Below, in pieces: positions 24,216 through 32,300 of a stretch of DNA of 53,766 nucleotides (positions are counted from its first letter, which is position 1; each line of letters opens with the position of its first letter). Source of the stretch: an uncultured bacterium (lineage in GTDB: Bacteria > Cyanobacteriota > Vampirovibrionia > Gastranaerophilales > Gastranaerophilaceae); the NCBI GenBank assembly GCA_902802825.1, contig CADCNV010000003.1, forward strand, positions 1-53,766, read 5' to 3'. A model generated the notes under the pieces. It saw only the letters and a list, made by a program, of their open reading frames with translations, was not told where the DNA came from and ran no database searches. The translations under genes were made by a program, and so were the position numbers.

Positions 24216-26969
24216 TTAGTCAACGCTGTCTTTCATGTTAACTGTTTGTGAATGAGATAATTCAGTTTCATTTGAATTTTTGTTTACCGAATTTTTTCGT
24301 ATCCCGTCAGATGAGACATAAGCCATTGAGGCAATAAAAGCTATAATTTGAGCATTAGAGAAACCTAGCCCATTCAATATTTGCGCGATTTTTTCATCTT
24401 TAACTTCATTGTTAATAATTTCACTTCTTGCAATGAGAGTTTTATCATTTTCGTTTTGTACATCTATATTACCTGTTTTCTTACGTATATATTTATGTGC
24501 AATTTCTCGGATTGCTTGTTCCAGTTCTTTTGTTACCGGCTTATCAAATGATAAAACTACCGGCTCATTTTGCGATGTCCAGCTCTGCAAAGTTGTGGCT
24601 GTTTTTAAAAGCATGTTTTGTTTTTTAATCTTTACGATTTGTCCACTTTTGCCCTTGTATGTACCTTTTGACATTACATCAACTAATTCATCAAGCAACT
24701 GTTTATCAGCTGTTACATCAAGTCGTATCTCTTCAACCGAGCCAAAATTCATATTCGTTTGTCTATCCGCCGGAATTTTTTTGAATACGCCATCTTTATA
24801 TATATATTGATATTGAATGTCTGTTGATTTAACATTTGGTTTGACACTTTCATTAAATGTATAATTATTAGTTTTTGCGTATTTTTCTATTACTTTTTTA
24901 CAATCACTTACAGAGCTACATTTATCAAGTTCTTTTCTAATTGCAGGAGGAAGGAATTTACTTAATTCATTCTTTACTTTTGTTACTTTTTCTGTATCAA
25001 GTGAACTTTGTGTTTTTAATTCCTCAGCCAATATTACTCTGTCGCTTGTCTTTTTGAATTTAAAAATTCTTTCTTCTTGATTAGCTGTATTAGCCGTTTT
25101 AAGTGCTAAACTTGTTGTTTCATTAAAATCAAGTGATGCAATAATTTCATTTAATTGGCTTGCCTTAAACCCTGTTTCTATGGAAAATTTGTTTATATCA
25201 GTTATCGGCTTTGCGGCTGCCGACATATAGTTTGAGTCATTTTGTTTATTATTCTCACTTGTTGCCTGAGATGTAAAATTTGCTAATTCCTGAATTTTAA
25301 TTTTAATTTCTGAAATGTTATTATTTGTATTTGATAGTAAATTTTTAAATTCTGTAAGTAATTTTGTAACTTGTTCAATATTATTGCTGTTTTTAGTAAT
25401 ATTACTAATATTTACCATTAGTTCGTGAGTAAATTTTGCATTATTGATTCCCAAAAGTTTATTAACTTTATCAATAGACAGGTTATTATTTGATGCATAC
25501 TGCATTATAAAGTTATTTAGAGCTTCTCTTACAGTTTTTGACTGTTTAGTAAGATTTACAAGTTTTTCTTGCAAAATTACAGCAGTATCTGATTCGGAAT
25601 ATTTTGAGCTACTTTTAACATTATGTTGTATAGCATGATATGAGTTATCAAATGCAGTATTACCTTTGACTGCTTGATTCCCGCCGTCTTTTGTGACGTT
25701 ACTTTGAACAGTGTGGTATGTGCTAACAAATGTAGCATTACCTTTGCCTGCTTTATTCCCACTGTCTGTTGTGACGTCACTTTGAGCAGATTTTACATTA
25801 ACTTTGTTCTCTACTTTTACTTCTATTGTGGTATGACTTTTTATCTCACCTGTTTTAACGTTCGTTTTTACTTTGTTATGTTCGCTGCTTGATTTTACAT
25901 TTGAATCATGTTGCTTAGTTTCACCGGAATTTTGCACTGCTTTTGTTTCATTTTTAACTTCTGAAGGTGTTTTGACCTCCGAATTAATACTTATATTCTC
26001 TTTTTCTGATTTTGACTCAGTTTGATTATTATTTGATTCGTCAGATTTTACTGTACTGTTTTCGGATTCTATTGGTGGCTTTGAGGTAACTTCGTCCTTA
26101 TTTTTTACTGTCCCTGTCTTTGAGTCAAAATTTGAAGAAGAACAGTACACAACCGTTTCATTTTTATTATTTTGTACTGTTTCAGATGTTGCATTTGATT
26201 CGAAAGATTTTGTATCTGAAGAAGAAGACTTTAATTCGCTTGCAGATTTATCATTTTTTACATTGTCAGACTGCGCAGAAGAACTAAAGTGTCTTATTTC
26301 TACATAACCATCATCCCTATATGTATATGTTTCTTTACTCTCAATAGGCAAACCTTTATTTTCTGTTCTTTCTAAAATACGCTCAGAATTATTTTCTCCT
26401 TTATAATCAAATGTTGAAACTGTTGTTCCGCATGTGACCGATTTAAACTCAGGATTTTCGCTTTCATCAAATTTTATAACCGTTGTTGTATTTTTATTTT
26501 TGTCGAACTCAGTTGTTTGGTATTTCTTTTTATTTTTATCAAATAATATTTCAACTGATGAATTATCTGTTATTATATTTTCTTTGGATAGTGTATTATC
26601 AGCATTATAAAAAGAAATTACTTCTTCTGCTCCTGATTTATTTGTATTTTTCTGAATTGTCTGATAAGATAAGTCTTCGTTTATTATTTTCTTTAAATTC
26701 GAATCTTTATAGTTTATAGTCAAAGTGTTTTTATTATTGTCAAACTCAAAAGAACTTATATTCTTCCGGTTTTTTTTACTGCTGTCCTGCCCATATTTTT
26801 CTAAAAGTGCCGTTATATCGTCTTTTTTTAAATCTGCAGCGTCAATTTTTTGGTTAATTTTTTTAAAATTAATTGAGACAACTTCATTAAGATTTTTACC
26901 GGCTTGAGTTTCGGTAAAATTTGCCTTATCTACTCTGATACCTTTAATATCTAAGCGTTCTAAGCTCAT
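24216..26969 (-). CDS. Large Ser/Asn/Lys-rich protein with 26-residue repeats, unknown function
   Basis: 917 residues; I do not recognise the family. No signal peptide or membrane segment is visible. Residues 1-215 have beta-rich, YD-repeat-like strands (TLTINYKDSNLKKI, TSTFDYKGEN-type). About 225-470 is low-complexity Ser/Asn/Lys/Glu sequence containing two tandem 26-residue repeats (DNA 25639-25794). About 470-620 is predicted helical and coiled-coil-like. The C-terminal 300 residues look folded (DKVILAEELKTQ, LPPAIRKELDKCSSVSDCKKVIEKYA, two Cys). AAAGG precedes ATG 26969. A surface or scaffold role is possible but unsupported. Confidence 0.7.
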   Translation of the reverse strand: MSLERLDIKGIRVDKANFTETQAGKNLNEVVSINFKKINQKIDAADLKKDDITALLEKYGQDSSKKNRKNISSFEFDNNKNTLTINYKDSNLKKIINEDLSYQTIQKNTNKSGAEEVISFYNADNTLSKENIITDNSSVEILFDKNKKKYQTTEFDKNKNTTTVIKFDESENPEFKSVTCGTTVSTFDYKGENNSERILERTENKGLPIESKETYTYRDDGYVEIRHFSSSAQSDNVKNDKSASELKSSSSDTKSFESNATSETVQNNKNETVVYCSSSNFDSKTGTVKNKDEVTSKPPIESENSTVKSDESNNNQTESKSEKENISINSEVKTPSEVKNETKAVQNSGETKQHDSNVKSSSEHNKVKTNVKTGEIKSHTTIEVKVENKVNVKSAQSDVTTDSGNKAGKGNATFVSTYHTVQSNVTKDGGNQAVKGNTAFDNSYHAIQHNVKSSSKYSESDTAVILQEKLVNLTKQSKTVREALNNFIMQYASNNNLSIDKVNKLLGINNAKFTHELMVNISNITKNSNNIEQVTKLLTEFKNLLSNTNNNISEIKIKIQELANFTSQATSENNKQNDSNYMSAAAKPITDINKFSIETGFKASQLNEIIASLDFNETTSLALKTANTANQEERIFKFKKTSDRVILAEELKTQSSLDTEKVTKVKNELSKFLPPAIRKELDKCSSVSDCKKVIEKYAKTNNYTFNESVKPNVKSTDIQYQYIYKDGVFKKIPADRQTNMNFGSVEEIRLDVTADKQLLDELVDVMSKGTYKGKSGQIVKIKKQNMLLKTATTLQSWTSQNEPVVLSFDKPVTKELEQAIREIAHKYIRKKTGNIDVQNENDKTLIARSEIINNEVKDEKIAQILNGLGFSNAQIIAFIASMAYVSSDGIRKNSVNKNSNETELSHSQTVNMKDSVD
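25639..25794 (-). repeat. Two tandem 78-bp repeats within the 917-residue gene
   Basis: Units 25639-25716 and 25717-25794 are aligned without gaps and mostly identical. Each encodes 26 residues of the form QSNVTKDGGNQAVKGNTAF-x-x-SYH. A partial third unit is visible upstream and downstream in the protein (HAIQHNV, SAQSDV). Confidence 0.8.
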
Positions 26970-27138
26970 ATAAAATACCTTTCAAATTTGCAATATTATA
27001 TATATACGTACTGTTTAAATATTTTCTTTAATGATTTCGATATTTGTATATAAATTGTTTACAAAAATTAATTTAATTAAAGTTTTAAAATAATATTCCG
27101 TATATGTACATGTGAAGTTAATACGGGGCATGTGTATT

Positions 27139-27279
27139 ATGTATGATGAACTACTAAAAAAAAGAATTATTATTGAATTTACTAATCTTTTAAACGAAGC
27201 ACGCGATAACAAGTCAGACACAGATTCTTATGCTGAATTTATGAAAGAAGTTATTTTAAATACTTATGGTGTAAACTAG
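27139..27279 (+). CDS. Small protein of 46 residues, unknown
   Basis: A short open frame from ATG 27139 (MYDELLKKRIIIEFTNLLNEARDN) to TAG 27279, or from an in-frame ATG at 27130. The composition is that of a soluble helical protein, with charged faces and Leu/Ile spacing. GGGG at 27124-27127 is a weak ribosome-binding site. It sits alone in the 357-bp space between the 917-residue gene and the flavoprotein gene. No family recognised; coding status is uncertain. Confidence 0.4.
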   Translation: MYDELLKKRIIIEFTNLLNEARDNKSDTDSYAEFMKEVILNTYGVN

Positions 27280-27326
27280 TCAGTTGTTGAATGAAATATT
27301 CATAAATATGTTTTAAATGTCATTAT

Positions 27327-28685
27327 ATGAATATTGTAATAATTGGCGGCGTAGCAGCAGGCGCAAAAGCTGCCGCAAAAGTAAAAAGATTACTTCCTGA
27401 CGCATCAGTTAAAATTTATACGAAAGATACAAATGTGTCATATTCCTCATGTGGTATTCCTTATTATATACAAGGGAATTTTACAGACTATCGGACACTT
27501 TTGGTGCGTTCTGTGGAAGAATTTAATAAATCAGGAATTGAAGTATATTTGAATTCAAATGTTGTAAAAATTTTGCCTGATCAAAAAGATATATTGGTCT
27601 CTGAGCCGGGGAAAGCCGAACTTGTAGCTTATGATAAATTGATAATAGCAACAGGAGCAAGCCCATATATTCCTGATATAGAAGGAATTAATGATTTTAA
27701 AAATATTTATACGGTAAGAACAATAGAAGATGCTGTAGCAATAAGAACTAAAATGCTTGAATCAAAAACCGCTCTTATTCTTGGTGGCGGCTATATAGGG
27801 ATTGAATTATTGGAATCCTTTTCAAGAAATGGTGTTTTTACTCATTTAGTCGATCATAACCCCGCAATAATGTCTGTACTTGATAACGAAATGTCAAATG
27901 CAGTAATGGACAGACTGAATAAAACAGAAAATAAAAATTTCATGTTTCACTTAAATACTGAAATTAAGGAATTTGTTGGGAATGGCGAAGTTGCAAACGA
28001 GGTTATTCTCAGCGATAACACAAATATTAAGTGTGATTTTATTGTTATTTGTGCAGGTGTAAGACCCAATTCGGAATTAGCAGAAGACGCAGGTATAGAA
28101 ATTGGTGAAACTGGCGCGATTAAAGTAAATAAATTAATGAGAACTTCCATTGAAGACATATACGCCTGCGGTGATTGCGCAGAAAAAACACATATAGTTT
28201 CAGGTACAAAGGTTTGGATTCCTCTTGGCTCAACAGCAAATAAAGAAGGGCGATGTGCGGCAATGAATGCTGCCGGCGTTTATTGCGAATTTGAGGGTGT
28301 TTTGGGCTCTATGGTTACAAGATGTTTAAATACTACAATTGCAATGACCGGCTTAACGGAAAAACAGGCGCAAAAAATTGGCTTTAAGCCGGTATCTGTC
28401 GTTGTAAATAAATACGACAAAGTTGCATATATGCCGGAAACAGGTGAAATTACATTAAAAGTGGTCGCAGATAAAATTACAGGGCTTCTTTTAGGGGCAC
28501 AGGCAGTCGGCTCAATTGGAGCAGATAAACGTATTAATACTGTTACATCAGGACTAATCGGGCATTTAACTGTAGAACAGTTTAGCCGCAACGATTTAAC
28601 ATACTCTCCTGCATATTCACCGACAATTGATCCTTTATTAAATGCGATGCAAATATTGTGTAATAAAAGATCAAGGTCTTGTTAA
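27327..28685 (+). CDS. CoA-disulfide reductase/NADH oxidase-like flavoprotein
   Basis: FAD- and NAD(P)H-dependent oxidoreductase of 452 residues in the single-cysteine disulfide reductase family. The FAD-binding N-terminus is IIGGVAAGAKAAAKVKR. The redox-active Cys lies in SYSSCGIPYYIQG (about residue 44), NAD-binding is LILGGGYIGIELLES, and the second FAD motif is IYACGDCAE. The C-terminal dimerisation domain is complete, without the rhodanese extension seen in some relatives. Likely activities are CoA-disulfide or polysulfide reduction or NADH oxidation; the sequence does not decide between them. The 3' end overlaps the convergent FAD-oxidoreductase gene by 15 bp. Confidence 0.88.
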   Translation: MNIVIIGGVAAGAKAAAKVKRLLPDASVKIYTKDTNVSYSSCGIPYYIQGNFTDYRTLLVRSVEEFNKSGIEVYLNSNVVKILPDQKDILVSEPGKAELVAYDKLIIATGASPYIPDIEGINDFKNIYTVRTIEDAVAIRTKMLESKTALILGGGYIGIELLESFSRNGVFTHLVDHNPAIMSVLDNEMSNAVMDRLNKTENKNFMFHLNTEIKEFVGNGEVANEVILSDNTNIKCDFIVICAGVRPNSELAEDAGIEIGETGAIKVNKLMRTSIEDIYACGDCAEKTHIVSGTKVWIPLGSTANKEGRCAAMNAAGVYCEFEGVLGSMVTRCLNTTIAMTGLTEKQAQKIGFKPVSVVVNKYDKVAYMPETGEITLKVVADKITGLLLGAQAVGSIGADKRINTVTSGLIGHLTVEQFSRNDLTYSPAYSPTIDPLLNAMQILCNKRSRSC

Positions 28686-29960
28686 TAATTTATAAATATG
28701 CTTTGCAACGGCCTCACCCATTGAAAAACAGCTTGCTTGAACACGCAGTGCACCTTGTGCCATTTCATCAGCACTTAAACCTCTGCCGGCAACGTATAAA
28801 TTATCATAATCGGCAGACATAAGTGATTCTATTGGTAACTGATACTCCCCTGTCATTTCCAGCACAGACGAATTTTTATCTCTTGAATGTATATCGACAG
28901 GATAATTCGAGATAACAGCAGGATTTTCAAATTTTTTACCGCTTCGCAAGTCATCTATAGTATAAATATACTTCCCTTTTATTCTTCTATAAGCCCTAAT
29001 ACCAAGCATTTCTGCTATATTTGAGACATAAGCATTCTCAAAGCCGGGCAAATAGATATTGCAGAATTTTGCAATTCTTGCAATTGCCTCAGTTGCCTCC
29101 TTTTTAGCACTTTCGATATCGCTTTCAGAATCTAAATTATAGCTTTTTAAAAGCCGAGGACAGTTAAAAGCGACTGATTGCGGGGCTCCGGCAACTGAAA
29201 ATATCTGAAAATAGTTTCGGTCAGTATTTTTAAGTACATTTTTAGCAACGGCATCGTTAAATAAAGGGGCTAAAGCCCAATGTTTATCGCTGTCCCAGGT
29301 ATATGCAGTCGAAAAATATGGCTCATTACCCATATATTCAACAGTTGTAACATCTCTATCATTGTCATATTCTTTAATCCATTGCGCAAACTTATTATTA
29401 TCAACTCCGCTCATGATAAAACGCAAACTAACCGGAGGAATCTCAAACTTATTTTCAAGAAAATTGCAATTAATATTTTTAGAAAAATCTAAATTTCCTG
29501 TCGCATCTACAACATACTTCGCTTCGGTATATACCGATAATAATTTATTACTGTTAAAATATTTATCTGTATGTATCGTTTCGAAATATACAGATAATAC
29601 TTCGCGATTTTTTACTTCTGCATTAGATGCACAAGAATTAAAAATAATTTCAACATTAACATTTTTTAAAATTTCTAATAATACATTTTTTAGTTTAAGC
29701 GGGTTAAACCAGCCCGAATTACCCTGATAAGCAACTTGTCCGCTTACTTCCTGCATTTTTTTTATAAGTAAATTATAAAAATCAGTATTGATTTGATTTT
29801 CACCGGATTTCATCACCGGAACGACTAATCCGCCTGTCATTGTACCTCCGAGAAAACATTTTTTTTCAATCAGAAGTGTCTTTAGTCCTAATTTGCCGCA
29901 GTTGTAAGCACATGCACACCCTGCTGTCCCGCCGCCAAGTATTACTACGTCATATTTCAT
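28671..29960 (-). CDS. FAD-dependent oxidoreductase (FAD_oxidored family)
   Basis: 429 residues from ATG 29960 (MKYDVVILGGGTAGCACAY), chosen because AAGGAG lies 5 nt upstream; the frame is open to 30005. The N-terminal dinucleotide fold, LLIEKKCFLGGTMTGGLVVP, VVDATGNLDFSK and the C-terminal ESLMSADYDNLYVAGRGLSADEMAQGALRVQ are typical of PF12831 flavoproteins, whose substrates are mostly unknown. A loop before VVDATG is expanded (HTDKYFNSNKLLSVYTE), and its DNA is a pair of palindromes at 29524-29537 and 29564-29596. The start overlaps the end of the upstream methyltransferase gene by 11 nt, so translation is probably coupled. Confidence 0.88.
   Translation of the reverse strand: MKYDVVILGGGTAGCACAYNCGKLGLKTLLIEKKCFLGGTMTGGLVVPVMKSGENQINTDFYNLLIKKMQEVSGQVAYQGNSGWFNPLKLKNVLLEILKNVNVEIIFNSCASNAEVKNREVLSVYFETIHTDKYFNSNKLLSVYTEAKYVVDATGNLDFSKNINCNFLENKFEIPPVSLRFIMSGVDNNKFAQWIKEYDNDRDVTTVEYMGNEPYFSTAYTWDSDKHWALAPLFNDAVAKNVLKNTDRNYFQIFSVAGAPQSVAFNCPRLLKSYNLDSESDIESAKKEATEAIARIAKFCNIYLPGFENAYVSNIAEMLGIRAYRRIKGKYIYTIDDLRSGKKFENPAVISNYPVDIHSRDKNSSVLEMTGEYQLPIESLMSADYDNLYVAGRGLSADEMAQGALRVQASCFSMGEAVAKHIYKLLTRP
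29564..29596. repeat. 33-bp palindromic repeat inside the FAD oxidoreductase gene
   Basis: TATCTGTAT at 29564-29572 is exactly complementary to ATACAGATA at 29588-29596. Including inner bases, 13 of 15 positions pair around a TTT centre. A second palindrome, TCGGTATATACCGA, lies at 29524-29537. Related sequence occurs twice in the neighbouring methyltransferase gene. Confidence 0.6.
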
Positions 29961-31218
29961 TTTTACTCCTTGATTTAATATATTGAGAACTTGAAATTCG
30001 GTCACTGTATTTTACTTCTTCTTCATGTAATTTAATAATCGCCTCATTTTGGGCGTTTAAATTTTGATCACGATAAAATATACCTGCCCGCGTTTTTAAA
30101 AGTCCAAAATCGAATTCTGAGAGTTGATATTTTATCAGAGATTTGTTCTTAACTGCAATAGTCCCCTGAAATTTATTTAAACGTTTATTGTATATATTTC
30201 CGATAAAAAATCCTGCCTCGGACATTGCAGCCCGAATTGTTGCAGAAGAAGAATAAGTTAGCAGCATGCCGTCAGAATCCAAAATTCGATAAAGTTCTTT
30301 AAAAAAATCATACGACCACAAACATGGACATTTTTGCGGGGTAAATGCATCTAAAAATATCAAATTATACAGATTATTATCATTTTTTACGGTAACCCTT
30401 GCATCTTCTATTTTTATATTAAAAATAAAATCTTGTATTCTATACCTTTTTAGCTTGTTTTTATAACAAAACGATAGGTACTTATAATATATATTATGTA
30501 AATTAACAAGTTTAGGACAAGAAGGTATATTTCTGTACAAATATTTATAAACTGCCTTAATTTTCCCATTTAAATAAGCTGCATATCTATTATCGCTCAA
30601 AATCTCATCTATGAAAGAATTTGCAGAAAATATTGCTGAATTTTGGCTAATTTTTGACAAAATTAAAAAATTTATAAAATTTTCTATTTTTGAAATTTGC
30701 CTTTTATTATTGCGTAAATATTTATTTATATTGTGTTTATATATGACATCTGAATCATTCTTAAAATTTTTAACTCCTGTTTTTATAAATGGAGATATTC
30801 CGAATAAAATTTCATTTTTATCTATGGCTGTTACAGAAATCTTATTAAAAATATTATCTGTATATAGCTTATCGATATAATTGCCATTATTTATATTTAA
30901 AGTATTATTAGTATATATCGTTTCGATATTAGTTTTATTTGATAAATTTTTTTTTAAATTTTTTTTTCTTTTTAATAATTTTTTTTGATTTTCAAAAATA
31001 AAATTTAAAAAACTTTTTGTGTTATAACCTATTCCATAGCAAATATCTAAAATTCTTATATTATCATGTAAAAGCAGGTTATCCCAGTTTACAGGATAAA
31101 CGAATTTTTCATACGCTTCTGTAAGGGCTCCTGAGGCGCTATGATAGATATCATCGTATTCTTCGCTGTATAGCCCCACAGAACCATCATTTGTAAAATA
31201 AGGCCGAAATTCACTCAT
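29950..31218 (-). CDS. MnmD-like (DUF752) SAM-dependent tRNA methyltransferase with a Lys/Asn-rich insertion
   Basis: 422 residues. The N-terminus has GSVGLYSEEYDDIYHSASGALTEAYEKFV, as in the MnmC methyltransferase domain. The SAM-binding motif ILDICYGIGYNTKSFL is at 56-71, VTAIDKNE at 129-136 and LIFLDAFTPQKCPCLWSYDFFKEL at about 286-309, followed by LLTYSSSATIRAAMSEAGF. This family methylates the 5-aminomethyl group of 2-thiouridine at the tRNA wobble position. An insertion at about 78-127 is Lys/Asn-rich, encoded by A9/A9/A8 tracts and two short palindromic repeats. A further variable helical region spans about 140-260. The oxidoreductase gene overlaps its 3' end by 11 nt. It is not fused to the MnmC oxidase domain. 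Confidence 0.78.
   Translation of the reverse strand: MSEFRPYFTNDGSVGLYSEEYDDIYHSASGALTEAYEKFVYPVNWDNLLLHDNIRILDICYGIGYNTKSFLNFIFENQKKLLKRKKNLKKNLSNKTNIETIYTNNTLNINNGNYIDKLYTDNIFNKISVTAIDKNEILFGISPFIKTGVKNFKNDSDVIYKHNINKYLRNNKRQISKIENFINFLILSKISQNSAIFSANSFIDEILSDNRYAAYLNGKIKAVYKYLYRNIPSCPKLVNLHNIYYKYLSFCYKNKLKRYRIQDFIFNIKIEDARVTVKNDNNLYNLIFLDAFTPQKCPCLWSYDFFKELYRILDSDGMLLTYSSSATIRAAMSEAGFFIGNIYNKRLNKFQGTIAVKNKSLIKYQLSEFDFGLLKTRAGIFYRDQNLNAQNEAIIKLHEEEVKYSDRISSSQYIKSRSKNEI
30853..30929. repeat. Two short palindromic repeats inside the MnmD-like gene
   Basis: Copy a, 30915-30929, is ATATCG-TTT-CGATAT, a perfect 6-bp palindrome. Copy b, about 30853-30880, contains TTATCTGTATATA and TATCGATA. 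On the coding strand both resemble the palindrome in the neighbouring FAD gene (shared TCGAAACGATAyATAC and TATACAGATAA). They encode ETIYTNNTLN and DKLYTDNIFN, compared with ETIHTDKYFN in the neighbour. Confidence 0.5.
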
Positions 31219-31316
31219 ATTAGTATTTTAAGGCATTTTTTAGTAATTATCAATTTGTGTATTTTTGTTAATGAAACGTATATTTTAAGCTTAATTTAGC
31301 TAATTTAGCATATTTT

Positions 31317-31325
31317 TGGTATAAT
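31317..31325 (+). promoter_or_regulatory. Extended -10 promoter of thrB
   Basis: TGGTATAAT with TATAAT at 31320-31325 and no clear -35 at 17 nt. The AGAGGA ribosome-binding site and the ATG at 31348 follow. Confidence 0.45.
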
Positions 31326-31347
31326 AAATAGCAAAGAGGATATTATT

Positions 31348-32289
31348 ATGAAAGTTAGTGTTAAGGTGCCGGCGACATCAGCAAATATCGGTCCTGGATT
31401 TGACTCTCTGGGTATGGCACTACCGTTATACAATACGGTTACAATAGAAGAAACAGTTTTGCCCGGCACCGGTGTAGATATAAATATTATATCTGATGGT
31501 ATTGCACTTGATGAGTTTGCGATGGAACACATTCCGTCTGATGAAAACAGCATTGTGTATAAAGCAGTAGAGCTGCTTTATAATTCTATTGGTCAAACTC
31601 CAAGCGAGTTAAAAATAACTATAAAATCCGGGATTCCTATCGCAAGAGGATTAGGCAGCAGTGCATCAGTTATTGTCGGGGCTTTAATTGCAGCAAATGA
31701 ACTTCTTGGCAAGCCGGCTGATGACTTGGCATTATTGTCAATCGCATGTGAGTTAGAAGGTCATCCTGACAATATTACACCGGCATTTGTCGGCGGTCTG
31801 GTTCTGTCTTCTCAGGAAGAAGATGGGTCTGTTGCTTATCAAAAATTATATTGGCCTTCAGATTGGGCTATAACTGTTTGTATTCCCGATTTTGAACTAT
31901 CTACTGATATTGCGCGTTCTGTTTTGCCAAAAGAAGTACCATTAAAGGATGCTGTTTTTAACGCACAAAGAATGGGTATGTTTGTACAGGCAGTTCACAC
32001 GAAAGACAAAGAACTGATGAAAATGGCTCTTAAAGACAAATTACACCAACCGTACAGAATCAAGCTTATTCAGGGGCTTGATGAAATTATGGACGCTTTT
32101 AAGCATGAAGAAAATGTTTTAGGTTGTGTAATTAGTGGAGCAGGTTCTTCAATCCTTGTAATCTCAGAAAAAAATGCTTTAGATAAAATTCAAAGCACGG
32201 TAAAAGAAATTTGGTCCGGTTTAAATATTAAATGTGACATAAAAACGCTTAATGTAGAGTCAAATGGCGCCCAGATTGTTGAAGAATAA
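31348..32289 (+). CDS. thrB: Homoserine kinase
   Basis: GHMP-family kinase of 313 residues that phosphorylates L-homoserine in threonine synthesis. The N-terminus VKVPATSANIGPGFDSLGMAL is diagnostic. The ATP-binding motif is PIARGLGSSASVIVGALIAANE, and motif 3 is CVISGAGSSILVI. Length is normal. AGAGGA lies about 7 nt before ATG 31348. thrC and hom are not adjacent, so the gene stands alone. It is convergent with the GPH transporter. Confidence 0.95.
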   Translation: MKVSVKVPATSANIGPGFDSLGMALPLYNTVTIEETVLPGTGVDINIISDGIALDEFAMEHIPSDENSIVYKAVELLYNSIGQTPSELKITIKSGIPIARGLGSSASVIVGALIAANELLGKPADDLALLSIACELEGHPDNITPAFVGGLVLSSQEEDGSVAYQKLYWPSDWAITVCIPDFELSTDIARSVLPKEVPLKDAVFNAQRMGMFVQAVHTKDKELMKMALKDKLHQPYRIKLIQGLDEIMDAFKHEENVLGCVISGAGSSILVISEKNALDKIQSTVKEIWSGLNIKCDIKTLNVESNGAQIVEE

Positions 32290-32300
32290 CAACTATTGCA

